A stretch of DNA of 39,867 bases. It comes from Chitinispirillum sp. (GTDB lineage: Bacteria > Fibrobacterota > Chitinivibrionia > Chitinivibrionales > Chitinispirillaceae). Made by a program: the position numbers and the translations under genes. Below are positions 7,278 through 15,148 of this stretch, piece by piece (position 1 is the first letter of the stretch; each line of letters opens with the position of its first letter). The stretch is from assembly GCA_007115975.1 (NCBI GenBank), contig SKJJ01000065.1, forward strand, positions 1 through 39,867, in the 5' to 3' direction. The notes beneath the pieces were generated by a model. That model saw only the letters and a list, made by a program, of their open reading frames with translations. It was not told the DNA's origin and searched no databases.

Positions 7278-8411
7278 TCACTTTTTCCATTTGCGTAAAA
7301 GGTGGGTTATTCGGAGCAGATCTGATGTGGTTACATCAAGGTTAAGGGAGAAACGTAACCTTTCGGTGTTTTGCGGAACGGTTGGTTTGCGTATAGGCGG
7401 TACTTCTATTCCAAAACTTTTAAGAAAGGAGGATAGTGAAACCGTTTTTTTGGGATCGCCAATCAACACTGGTACAATATGGGTAGTGGAATCCATTGTA
7501 TTGAATCCACTGCTTTTGAGCATGCAGCGGAACTCTTGTGCACGGTTCAGAAGAGTCTGTCCTTTTTCCGGATGAGATCTTATGTGTTTCACCGATGCGA
7601 GGTTGCAGGCCAGAACTGAGTGGGGAAGGCCGGTTGAAAAAATAAAGCTTCTGGCATTGTTTATAAAAAAGTCTTTCAGAGCAGAACTTCCTGCAAAGAA
7701 ACCACCCAAACCAGCAACTGCTTTACTAAGGGTCCCCATTCTTATATGGATTCCATCGGCAGTGCCGGTCTCTTCTACAAGGCCACTTGCAGTTTTGCCA
7801 AAAATACCGGTTGCATGTGCCTCATCAACCATGACGGTGGCATTGTGCTCGGAGGCAAGTTGACAGATATCTTCAAGTGGTGCTCTGTCTCCATCCATGC
7901 TGAAAACGGTGTCGGTGACGATCAGCTTTTCTTTATGTTCGCCGCACTGTTCGAGGCGGCTTCTGAGGTCGTTTATATCATTGTGACGGTAACGGTGCAG
8001 TTTAGCACCGGAAAGGATTGATCCGTCTATTATCGATGCATGGTTCAGTTTGTCTGAGAATATGTGGGTGTTTCTTGAGCATAAAGAGCTGATAATGCCC
8101 ACATTTGCCGCATAGCCGGAGTTGAATATCAGGGCTGATTCACATTTTTTCCATTGGGCGATCTGATCTTCCAGTCGGGTGTAGAGGTCAGAATTTTGTG
8201 CCACCAGTCTGGAGGCAAGATTGCCGTGGAGTTTATCAGAAAGAAGGGTTTGTGATAATTTGAGCACTTCCTGGTTTCGGTGAAGAGACAGGTAGCTGTT
8301 GGAAGAGAGGTCAAGTTCAAAGGAACTGTTTTCCCGGGGCAACTGCCTGAAGAGGGAGGTCTGTTTTCTTTTTAGGGAATCGGAATATGCCTTATCTAAT
8401 AGTGGATTCAT
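7278..8411 (-). CDS. bioF: 8-amino-7-oxononanoate synthase
   Basis: PLP enzyme joining pimeloyl-ACP and L-alanine with loss of CO2. Family marks include FNSGYAANVGIISSL, the His in LNHASIIDG, DTVFSMDGDRAPL, MVDEAHATGIFG (the Asp and His contacting PLP) and GTLSKAVAGLGGFFAG with the PLP lysine. The 377-residue length is typical. The ATG at 8411 lacks a clear Shine-Dalgarno and begins after a 317-nt gap from bioA that contains a decayed reading frame, so a second promoter for bioF is possible. The C-terminal RFSLNLDVTTSDL is the usual end of the small domain. Confidence 0.96.
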   Translation of the reverse strand: MNPLLDKAYSDSLKRKQTSLFRQLPRENSSFELDLSSNSYLSLHRNQEVLKLSQTLLSDKLHGNLASRLVAQNSDLYTRLEDQIAQWKKCESALIFNSGYAANVGIISSLCSRNTHIFSDKLNHASIIDGSILSGAKLHRYRHNDINDLRSRLEQCGEHKEKLIVTDTVFSMDGDRAPLEDICQLASEHNATVMVDEAHATGIFGKTASGLVEETGTADGIHIRMGTLSKAVAGLGGFFAGSSALKDFFINNARSFIFSTGLPHSVLACNLASVKHIRSHPEKGQTLLNRAQEFRCMLKSSGFNTMDSTTHIVPVLIGDPKKTVSLSSFLKSFGIEVPPIRKPTVPQNTERLRFSLNLDVTTSDLLRITHLLRKWKK

Positions 8412-8506
8412 CGGTAAATAGTAGTGTCTTTATATTTTAAAGGGACTAGCCTGATATTTGTATGTCTTCAAAATACTAAATAGATTGCAGAGCAACAATT
8501 ATTTAG

Positions 8507-8728
8507 ATGGAAAGAGGGTCTATGTCAGGATTTCTACGGTTAGTGCTAATTGTGCCCGTGGGCGAGCTGGTCAAACCGGAGGATCACAGGTTTTGTTTTG
8601 CCGAGGTTATTGGTGCAATCCCGAACAACTGATAAAAGGTGGCGAAACTGTTACGGGAAATCAACAGTATGGTGGAGGAGGTTCGCAATTCTGCCGAAAA
8701 TTTGGTACCTCCTCCTCTAAGGGGTTAA
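8507..8728 (+). pseudogene. Decayed methyl-accepting chemotaxis-like fragment inside the biotin operon
   Basis: One plus-strand frame begins ATG 8507 (MERGSM...) and meets consecutive stops TGA and TAA at 8630-8635. It then continues in the same frame as KVAKLLREINSMVEEVRNS followed by AENLV, and stops at 8726. The second part strongly resembles the signalling segment that follows HAMP in chemoreceptors, where REINS.VEEVRNSAENL-type sequence is common. The first part (LIVPVGELVKPEDHRF...) I do not recognise. It runs opposite to the biotin genes and has no intact start-to-stop gene. This is most likely a relic; a chance frame cannot be excluded. Confidence 0.35.
8674..8715. other. 9-bp inverted repeat downstream of bioA
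   Basis: GGAGGAGGT (8674-8682) and ACCTCCTCC (8707-8715) are perfectly complementary around a 24-nt loop, 14 nt beyond the bioA stop. On the minus strand it could attenuate read-through from bioCDA into bioF. No U-tract follows. The repeat coincides with the decayed plus-strand frame, so it may have no function. Confidence 0.35.
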
Positions 8729-10066
8729 TTACAGTGCGAGAGTTTCCTCAATAGCACTTCTTGCTATAGCAAGCATCTGTTTGATCTGCTCTGTCTCAAT
8801 AATAAAGGCCGGCATGAAATAGATACAATCGCCAAGCGGACGGATCATGAGCCCTTTCTCCCGTGCCTTTTTACAGACGTTGTAGCAGAAGCGCTGTTGC
8901 GGGAGGAACTTCTCCCTGGTCTCCCTGTTTTTCACGATGTCAAGTGCACCAACCATCCCGATGTTGCGAATGTCACCAACACACTCCAGATCGTTGAATT
9001 TCAGGAGCTCTGTTTTAAAGCAGTCTATTAAGGGAGCTAGTGAATTGGGCATATCAGATTCAACGAGCATGGTAAGTGCAGCACAGCCTGCAGCAGCAGC
9101 AAGCGGGTTACCTGTAAAGGTATGTCCGTGTTCAAACGTTCTGTTTGAAAGGTAATCACCACAAAACTCCTCGTAGAGTTTCTCTTTTACAGCGGTGACT
9201 GCGAGGGGCAGATACCCTCCGGTGAGTCCTTTGGCGAGACACATCATATCGGGAACAACCTCTGCGTGGTCACAGGCAAACATTTTTCCCGTTCTGCCTA
9301 ATCCCATGGCTACTTCATCGGCAATTGTAAGGATATCGTATTCTTCGCACAGAGCGAATATTTTTTTAAGTACCTTTGGCGGGTACACCCGCATTCCAGA
9401 AACTCCCTGAACCATAGGTTCAAAAATGCATGCCGCGATTTGTTCCCCGTGTGCTTCAAGAATTGCTTTGAGGGAATCCATGCACTCTGCACTGCAGGTC
9501 TCTTTCTGTTTTCCTGCAGGGCAGCGGTAACAGTAGGGTGGATCTGTATAGAACTGTGACTTGAAGGTCTCATGAAAGGGTGGGTGATATTGTGGAATTG
9601 CACCAACGGAAACTGCACCGAGGGTGTCACCATGATAACCACCTCCAAGGGCTACGAATCTGGTACGTTTTCTATCGTTGCGGATGTAGTGGAATTGAAG
9701 AGCTATTTTCATAGCTACTTCAACTGAAGTTGATCCATCATCGGAATAGAAAGTTTTTGTTAGTTGAGAGGGAAGGATTTTTCCCAGTATGGTGGCCATC
9801 TCAATGGTTGGTGGTGCAACACATCCGGCCATGAGGACATGCTCAATTTTGTCGAGTTGATGATGAACTGCTGCAGTAATTGTGGGGTGATTATGGCCAA
9901 AGAGGCTCACCCACCATGAACCTATTCCATCGATGTAGGGATTGCCCTGTTGGTCGTATATGTAAATGCCTTTGCCCCGTTCAATGACAACAGGAGGGTC
10001 ATCAAGAAAGTCCTGATGAGAGGTGAATGGCATCCATAAGTGGTCAAATAGTTTTTGTGATGTCAT
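8729..10066 (-). CDS. bioA: Adenosylmethionine-8-amino-7-oxononanoate aminotransferase
   Basis: Class III PLP aminotransferase making 7,8-diaminopelargonate, with SAM as amino donor. Marks are the N-terminal LWMPFTSH, DGIGSWWVSLFGHNHP, FYSDDGSTSVEVAMK, ALGGGYHGDT, TIADEVAMGLGRTGKMFAC (PLP Asp) and LAKGLTGGYLPLA (PLP Lys). The ATG at 10066 is chosen because AAGGAG sits just upstream; this gives 445 residues. The start overlaps the end of bioD by 23 nt, indicating translational coupling. The C-terminal RPLGDCIYFMPAF is typical of BioA. Confidence 0.97.
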   Translation of the reverse strand: MTSQKLFDHLWMPFTSHQDFLDDPPVVIERGKGIYIYDQQGNPYIDGIGSWWVSLFGHNHPTITAAVHHQLDKIEHVLMAGCVAPPTIEMATILGKILPSQLTKTFYSDDGSTSVEVAMKIALQFHYIRNDRKRTRFVALGGGYHGDTLGAVSVGAIPQYHPPFHETFKSQFYTDPPYCYRCPAGKQKETCSAECMDSLKAILEAHGEQIAACIFEPMVQGVSGMRVYPPKVLKKIFALCEEYDILTIADEVAMGLGRTGKMFACDHAEVVPDMMCLAKGLTGGYLPLAVTAVKEKLYEEFCGDYLSNRTFEHGHTFTGNPLAAAAGCAALTMLVESDMPNSLAPLIDCFKTELLKFNDLECVGDIRNIGMVGALDIVKNRETREKFLPQQRFCYNVCKKAREKGLMIRPLGDCIYFMPAFIIETEQIKQMLAIARSAIEETLAL

Positions 10067-10736
10067 TACAGAACTCCTTAAATAGTTTATTCTGGTGATA
10101 ACCGAAGGGCGTTTCAATAACCGGAGCTGGGTTAATATGCTTTTTTATAAATTCAACATTGTCTTTACAGATAAAGTCGTTGGGGTGGTTGTCTGCGTTA
10201 TTTATAACCACTCCTGCTACGGTTAATTTACTTTGAATAATGGCTCGTACTGAAAGCAGTGTGTGATTGAGTGTTCCAAGCTTCGGGGTGGTGACCAGTA
10301 TAACAGGCAGATCAAGGTGACACATAAGATCAAGCATAAAGGTTGTTTCACTCAGTGGTGCAAGTATTCCGCCGGCTCCTTCCACCAGTACCATATCCAT
10401 TTGGGAGGAGATTGTCTTGAGACTATTGTTTATAGTGTCAAAAGATATGGTGACGGAATTCTGGCGTGCTGCGAGATGAGGAGAGCAGGCTGGTTCAAAG
10501 CGATATGGCACGTGGTATTCGTATGCCTTGTTTTGAATTGCCGATCCCCCAAAAACATAATCTGCATCGGGTGCAGTTAGTTTTCCTTTGTTGTTGTAAA
10601 CACATCCTGTCTGTACCGGTTTGATATACGATATTTTTTCTCCCAGGGAGTGAAAGGTATCGGCAAGCAGTCGGCTGACATATGTTTTTCCAATGTCTGT
10701 GTCAGTGCCAGTAATGAAAAGAGCCTTTTTTTTCAT
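10044..10736 (-). CDS. bioD: Dethiobiotin synthetase
   Basis: ATP-dependent carboxylation and ring closure of diaminopelargonate to dethiobiotin. It shows the P-loop variant FITGTDTDIGKTYVS, KPVQTGC, the VEGAGGILAPL motif and the VVINN segment of the nucleotide site. The 230-residue length is normal. The ATG at 10736 shares bases with the bioC stop (ATGA overlap). The last 23 nt of the gene carry the Shine-Dalgarno and start of bioA. Confidence 0.96.
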   Translation of the reverse strand: MKKKALFITGTDTDIGKTYVSRLLADTFHSLGEKISYIKPVQTGCVYNNKGKLTAPDADYVFGGSAIQNKAYEYHVPYRFEPACSPHLAARQNSVTISFDTINNSLKTISSQMDMVLVEGAGGILAPLSETTFMLDLMCHLDLPVILVTTPKLGTLNHTLLSVRAIIQSKLTVAGVVINNADNHPNDFICKDNVEFIKKHINPAPVIETPFGYHQNKLFKEFCNDITKTI

Positions 10737-11527
10737 CTGTTTCTCCGCAGGGCTTTTCCTGTTATGGCTCTGTAGGTGACGGGTGTGCCATTTTCTGTGC
10801 CAAAAAGGGAGTCATAGTTGCTGCACAGCTCCGCGATTTTTTTTCTGTTCAGGGGTGCAGAGCTTGTGGCTGTAGCGCCTATGGCACTGAGACTTTTCAG
10901 GACATCGAAGGCAGAGGGGAAATGATGAGTGCATGTATGCTGCTGTACCGTCTCCTGTATAATATCAAAGCCAGCTTGATCTGCCATTTCAAATAGTTGG
11001 TTTATTTCCAGGAACGTTACCGGGTTGTGAAGACCGCATGCAGCTCTTGCTTGATTGAGCTGGTGCAAGGATCCTTTTACAAATACTGCGTAGTGGAGAA
11101 TGCCCTTATCTTTGAGCACCAAGGCAATTTGGTCCATCACTTTTGAAGGGGAATGTGCCCACTGAAGCATCGATGCCATTATTGCCCCGTCAATGCTACT
11201 GTCTTTTAGTGGTAGATATTCACTGTCTGCAGTTATACCAGTGATAGTTTTTTGGTGTTGAGAGTTTCTGGTCACTATTTTCAAAGGTTCAAATGCGATA
11301 TCCATAAACAGCAAAGCAGTTTTATCGGGTATAGTGATATAATTGAGCAGTGTTCCGGGACCGCATCCGATATCTGCCCAAAGCTGGCCAGGTTTCAGGT
11401 CTTTTTGCAGATTTTTACTGATATTGTCAAGCAGTACCGGCTGGACTTGCGCATGTTTTTGGTAGTTTTTAGCTTTTGTGCCGAATTTAGTTGCTATTGT
11501 TGATTTGTTGATTTTTTCTGTACTCAT
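10733..11527 (-). CDS. bioC: Malonyl-ACP O-methyltransferase
   Basis: SAM methyltransferase that caps malonyl-ACP so the fatty-acid machinery can build pimeloyl-ACP. The N-terminus (KSTIATKFGTKAKNYQKHA) matches the BioC pattern KxxIAxxFxxAAxxYxxHA. Motif I is WADIGCGPGTLL, and SMLQWAHSP parallels the conserved QW loop. LSAIGAT and PVTYRAITGKALR parallel the C-terminal BioC signatures. I use the ATG at 11527 (264 residues) on this alignment; the frame is open to 11683 but the extension is not BioC-like. It is the first gene of the biotin operon and overlaps bioD by 4 nt. Confidence 0.92.
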   Translation of the reverse strand: MSTEKINKSTIATKFGTKAKNYQKHAQVQPVLLDNISKNLQKDLKPGQLWADIGCGPGTLLNYITIPDKTALLFMDIAFEPLKIVTRNSQHQKTITGITADSEYLPLKDSSIDGAIMASMLQWAHSPSKVMDQIALVLKDKGILHYAVFVKGSLHQLNQARAACGLHNPVTFLEINQLFEMADQAGFDIIQETVQQHTCTHHFPSAFDVLKSLSAIGATATSSAPLNRKKIAELCSNYDSLFGTENGTPVTYRAITGKALRRNR

Positions 11528-11815
11528 TTTTTTGGTCTGGAGATTTTTCCACTGTAGTGACAATTGGTTGAACGGTTCTTTAAAATACTTTATGGGGTAG
11601 TTTGGATAATTGAGTATTTGCCTTGAGGGTACCTGATGGAAAAATGGCTGAACAGCGATTGGTATATTCACCATGCAGGGCAAAGGTTCGGTATTTTATT
11701 AAAGCGGTATTTATATTAACTCTCTGAATTATATAATTGGCATAAAAAGTTAAAACCGCGTTAAAGAGGGCATAGGAGCCATTGCTACAGGGTTTCTTTG
11801 TTCGGGGGACATCGA
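11528..11815. promoter_or_regulatory. Divergent region between bioC and the TPR-protein gene
   Basis: This 288-nt segment must hold the biotin-operon promoter on one side and that of the 11816 gene on the other. A perfect 12-bp palindrome AATTATATAATT (11727-11738) presents TATAAT on both strands. GCGGT...TTAACT (from 11704) and AGTTAA..ACCGC (ending about 11759) form a loose inverted pair around it. I saw no BirA-type operator (TTGTAAACC...GGTTTACAA) and no obvious -35 at ideal spacing. The promoter assignment is tentative. Confidence 0.3.
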
Positions 11816-12853
11816 GTGAGTGGAAAAAAAACAGATACTAGAGGCAATCTTATACTCTGCTTTGCGTTGTTGATAGGGGCTTTGGTTGATTTGTGTGCGT
11901 ATCAGGCTCAGGACGGCAACTTAGAGGCAGTAGAAATGATACTAAATCAGGATTATTCCGGTGCAACGAGATTGCTGAAACAGCGGCTGTATTCTGACCC
12001 TGAAGATATCGAGGCGATGTATCTTGGCTTGATTGTAGAGCAGACACGGATCCTTGATTATGAATCATATGTAGTTGAGGGTGATTGGTTTATCGATCTG
12101 GCTGAGAGTGTACGTAACCAAATAGAGCCCCGTGTAGCTTTACTGAATGGATCAGATTCGCTGAGAGGGGTATTCTATCTTGCCAATATAGTAGGTGGTA
12201 TTGGTATGATACAGGCAAAAAACGGTAACTGGTTGGAAGGTGCACGCAGTGCTTATTCATCGGTAGCCCTGCTAAAGAATATATTAAAAACTGATCCGGA
12301 ATTTGTCGCGGCTAAACTGGGTATAGGCCTCTTCGATTATTACCTGGGTAGCTCATTGAGCTGGATTCCGTTTGTTGGCAGCAGGATAGAGAGAGGGGTG
12401 AAGATGATTCAGGAGGCAACAGTGGCACCACTTCCCTATAACGTTGCAGCAATCAATTCTCTTTGCTGGATTTATATGGAACAGGAGAAGTACGCAATTG
12501 TAGATTCTCTGGTAGCAATGGTACTGGAGAGGTATCCTGACAATTCGATATATCTCAAAATCAGAGCCCTTGCAGCGCTTCGATCCGGGCAATACGATAA
12601 GGCTGTGCCTGTTGCGCTCTCCCTTATCGAGCAGTCCAAGTCAAGGGACCCTGTCAACTGGTCAGATCACCTAACAGGATACTATATTCTTGTGAAGAGT
12701 TATGAACGTACTGGAAACGGGGTTTTGGCATTTGCTACATCTGAGGAGATCCTTAGCATTGCGATCCCCGAGGATTCTAAAACGATCCCTCACATTGATC
12801 GCCATCTGCACTACTTAACACAGGTTAGAGACCGGTTCAGGGAAACAAAATGA
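11816..12853 (+). CDS. Exported or membrane-anchored TPR-like protein
   Basis: About 345 residues. A hydrophobic N-terminal stretch (ILCFALLIGALVDLCAY) looks like a signal peptide or anchor. The rest is helical, with repeats such as GATRLLKQRLYSDPEDIEAMYLG, ARSAYSSVALLKNIL and YAIVDSLVAMVLERYPDNS, typical of tetratricopeptide arrays. I chose GTG 11816, preceded by GGGGGAC; a TTG at 11798 is also open. The stop overlaps the Wzi-like barrel start by ATGA, so the two are translated together. Function is unknown; a periplasmic partner of the barrel, perhaps in surface polysaccharide handling, is inference. Confidence 0.75.
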   Translation: MSGKKTDTRGNLILCFALLIGALVDLCAYQAQDGNLEAVEMILNQDYSGATRLLKQRLYSDPEDIEAMYLGLIVEQTRILDYESYVVEGDWFIDLAESVRNQIEPRVALLNGSDSLRGVFYLANIVGGIGMIQAKNGNWLEGARSAYSSVALLKNILKTDPEFVAAKLGIGLFDYYLGSSLSWIPFVGSRIERGVKMIQEATVAPLPYNVAAINSLCWIYMEQEKYAIVDSLVAMVLERYPDNSIYLKIRALAALRSGQYDKAVPVALSLIEQSKSRDPVNWSDHLTGYYILVKSYERTGNGVLAFATSEEILSIAIPEDSKTIPHIDRHLHYLTQVRDRFRETK

Positions 12854-14439
12854 AGAAGAGTTTCACCATACTGTTTATATGCTTTTTTTTGTGTCAGTTA
12901 GTTTCTGCCGATTATAATCCCAGCGTGCGTATTGATCCTGCACTGGATCGGTTTTTATCCAGAATGCAGGCACGTTATGGAGTTTCTCCTGGTGATATCG
13001 GTCGGCAGCCATTTGAGACTATAGCGCTCTCTGGTACACTCCAGACATTATCTGAACATACAGGGCTCAGTGACAAAGAACTTAATGAGCTTAGGGCCCT
13101 GAGCAGATATTTTGATGTTGATGGTGGTGTGCTTTCGTGGCATGATGAACATGATGAGATACATTTCAAGATTAATCTGTCATTGCTGGGGGAGATAAAG
13201 GGGACACTAAATGATGATGCGCTCTGGATGAGGGGGTTGATAAATCCAAGGCTCAGCGGCAATCTGGGACCGCTCTCCTTTTACTCTGAAGTTGATGTGT
13301 GGACCGATTACCGCAGTGATATGCTGTTTGAACCAAGCACGTATCAGCCCTACGATGGAATCCCTTACAACTTATACGGCAGGGATACTGAAGGGAGTCA
13401 CCTTCGTTCATCTGATCTGGTCAGGGGAGGGATAAATTACTCCACCGAGCGGATTGATCTGGGACTTGCTGTTGACTATATCAAATGGGGTCCGGCTCAG
13501 TTTTATCCTCTTACACTTTCCGGGCTGGCTCCGCCGATCACCTGTTTCCGAACTGATTTGGATCTACAGATCGTACAATACCAGCATATTACAGGGCTGC
13601 TTCAGTCACAGCGGGACAAGCGCAAATATATCTATGCACACAGGCTTTCGGGAAAATGGAAACAGCTTGAGTTCAGTCTCAATGAGGTAATAATAAACGG
13701 CAGTACAACTGATCAGCAACCCCCGGGAGATCCTAACCAACTGAGGGCACCCTACTATGGGGAAGAACGGCAACTGGAGATCGCTTACATGATTCCATTT
13801 CTGCCAAAAGTAATTCTTGAGCATTACTTAGGGGACAGGGATAATGCTGCTATCTCTGTTGATTGGAATTTAACCTGGCCAGAGAACTTTCGATTTTACG
13901 GGGAGATTCACCTTGATGATATCTCTGCACCGTGGACCATTTTCAGTAGCGACTGGGGAAATAAATGGGGGTTTACCGGTGGGATGGGATATTATGGACG
14001 GTTATTGTCAAAAGATTTCTCGGCAGGTATAGAATATTCCAGAGTTGAGCCGTGGGTCTATACCCATTTTTACGGGGGGAGCCATCGGTATGAGCACTTC
14101 AATAAGCCACTTGGATCACCGCTGGGACCCAACTCCCGTGGGGTGATGGCATTTTTTGATTTGGGTGTGTCTGTGCGCAATACTGTTGGGATTACTGTTA
14201 ACAGTGAAGCAACCAACTCATCTGTTCGGGGTGGTTCTATAGAGCATGTTTTTCAGCTTGATGAGGATTCAACTGAAAAGGAATTTCTGGGACCTGGAAC
14301 AGTTCATTATCTTCGTCCTGGAATCTACTGGACATTTGATCCTTTTGGCGTTTTCAGGATTAACGCTCATTATCAGATAGATCTTCGCGAAGATAAGGGG
14401 CGGTCAAATCTGAGATTGTATGGTGGACTGTACTTTTAA
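12850..14439 (+). CDS. Wzi-like capsule-assembly family outer-membrane beta-barrel
   Basis: 529 residues with a clear signal peptide (MKKSFTILFICFFLCQLVSA) and a C-terminal aromatic ending GGLYF, as in outer-membrane barrels. YIKWGPAQFYPLTLSGLAPP matches the conserved RWGPGxxxxLxLSxxAPP-type block of the Wzi (PF14052-like) family. Many alternating-hydrophobic strands follow. Wzi in capsule producers helps attach polysaccharide to the cell surface; in other phyla this family is functionally uncharacterised. It is coupled to the upstream TPR gene. The polysaccharide link is supported loosely by glycosyltransferases and a flippase 6 kb away. Confidence 0.75.
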   Translation: MKKSFTILFICFFLCQLVSADYNPSVRIDPALDRFLSRMQARYGVSPGDIGRQPFETIALSGTLQTLSEHTGLSDKELNELRALSRYFDVDGGVLSWHDEHDEIHFKINLSLLGEIKGTLNDDALWMRGLINPRLSGNLGPLSFYSEVDVWTDYRSDMLFEPSTYQPYDGIPYNLYGRDTEGSHLRSSDLVRGGINYSTERIDLGLAVDYIKWGPAQFYPLTLSGLAPPITCFRTDLDLQIVQYQHITGLLQSQRDKRKYIYAHRLSGKWKQLEFSLNEVIINGSTTDQQPPGDPNQLRAPYYGEERQLEIAYMIPFLPKVILEHYLGDRDNAAISVDWNLTWPENFRFYGEIHLDDISAPWTIFSSDWGNKWGFTGGMGYYGRLLSKDFSAGIEYSRVEPWVYTHFYGGSHRYEHFNKPLGSPLGPNSRGVMAFFDLGVSVRNTVGITVNSEATNSSVRGGSIEHVFQLDEDSTEKEFLGPGTVHYLRPGIYWTFDPFGVFRINAHYQIDLREDKGRSNLRLYGGLYF

Positions 14440-14451
14440 AGGGAGCAGGTT

Positions 14452-14949
14452 TTGTACACAGCAGAATATTTTATTTCCCGACTGGGATTGGAAAAACACG
14501 TTGAGGGGGGGTGTTTCAAAGAGATATACCGAAGCCCTCTCCTGTATACTGTTGATAAAAAAACTGACGCTCCAGGCAAACAACGTAATCTTTGCACAAC
14601 TATCTACTTTTTGCTTCAGGGTGAGCAGGTTTCACGTTTTCATAGTTTAAAACAGGATGAAATATGGTTTTATCACTATGGAAGTGCTGTGAAGGTACAT
14701 TGTATTAGCGGGAATGGATCATTGGAGACCAGGACGCTTGGGCTGACTGTTCAAGAGGGGGAGCAGCCTCAGGTACTCATTCCTGCCGGCGGTATCTTTG
14801 CAGCTGAAAATGTTTCCAAAAAGTCTTTTTCACTTGTAAGCTGTCTGGTGTCTCCAGGATTCGATTTTGAGGATTTTGAGATGTATGATGAGGCTGCTTT
14901 GGGTGCGATGTTTCCTCTCCATAGCGATCTTATAGAGAGATTTATGTGA
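14452..14949 (+). CDS. DUF985 cupin-fold protein (Cupin_5)
   Basis: 165 residues. The N-terminal YFISRLGLEKHVEGGCFKEIYRS, then TTIYFLLQGEQVSRFHSLKQDEIWFYHYG, then VLIPAGGIFAAE and the C-terminal SLVSCLVSPGFDFEDFEM form the signature of the YML079w/DUF985 cupin family. The biochemical role of the family is not settled; a sugar- or small-molecule-binding cupin is the usual suggestion. The start is TTG 14452, supported by GGGAG at 14441; there is no ATG at the right place. It lies 12 nt after the Wzi-like gene and is probably co-transcribed. Confidence 0.9.
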   Translation: MYTAEYFISRLGLEKHVEGGCFKEIYRSPLLYTVDKKTDAPGKQRNLCTTIYFLLQGEQVSRFHSLKQDEIWFYHYGSAVKVHCISGNGSLETRTLGLTVQEGEQPQVLIPAGGIFAAENVSKKSFSLVSCLVSPGFDFEDFEMYDEAALGAMFPLHSDLIERFM

Positions 14950-14980
14950 GTATCCGTACTGGTTTCAATGGCAGCTTTAA

Positions 14981-15148
14981 TTACAAACCACCCCTCATGG
15001 CATCTCGATTGTTGTTCTGCAGGTCAATGCGCTCTGTATCGGCTTCATTCAATCTTACTATTTCGTGTGCTTTGCAATCACCTACAATAGTACCATATAT
15101 ATATATTTGAGTTAGCTTAGGATCAACTCTTTTATTGAGGAGTAGTAT
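14981..15148 (-). pseudogene. Possible reading-frame relic upstream of the DUF4139 gene
   Basis: On the minus strand a frame without in-frame ATG or GTG start runs from about 15148 to a TAA at 14981. It encodes protein-like sequence including GTIVGDCKAHEIVRLNEADT and ERIDLQNNNRDAMRGGL. I do not recognise it. It may be the remnant 3' end of a lost gene or a chance open frame in an intergenic stretch that must also hold the promoter for the gene at 15149. Confidence 0.2.

Noticed and set aside
8458..8754. 98-codon plus-strand ORF between bioF and bioA
   Set aside because: Another frame in the same segment gives chemoreceptor-like residues; this one is Gly/Cys-rich, without family resemblance, and runs into bioA.
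11528..11797. Search for a BirA operator upstream of bioC
   Set aside because: No TTGTAAACC...GGTTTACAA-type dyad found; only the AT palindrome is present.
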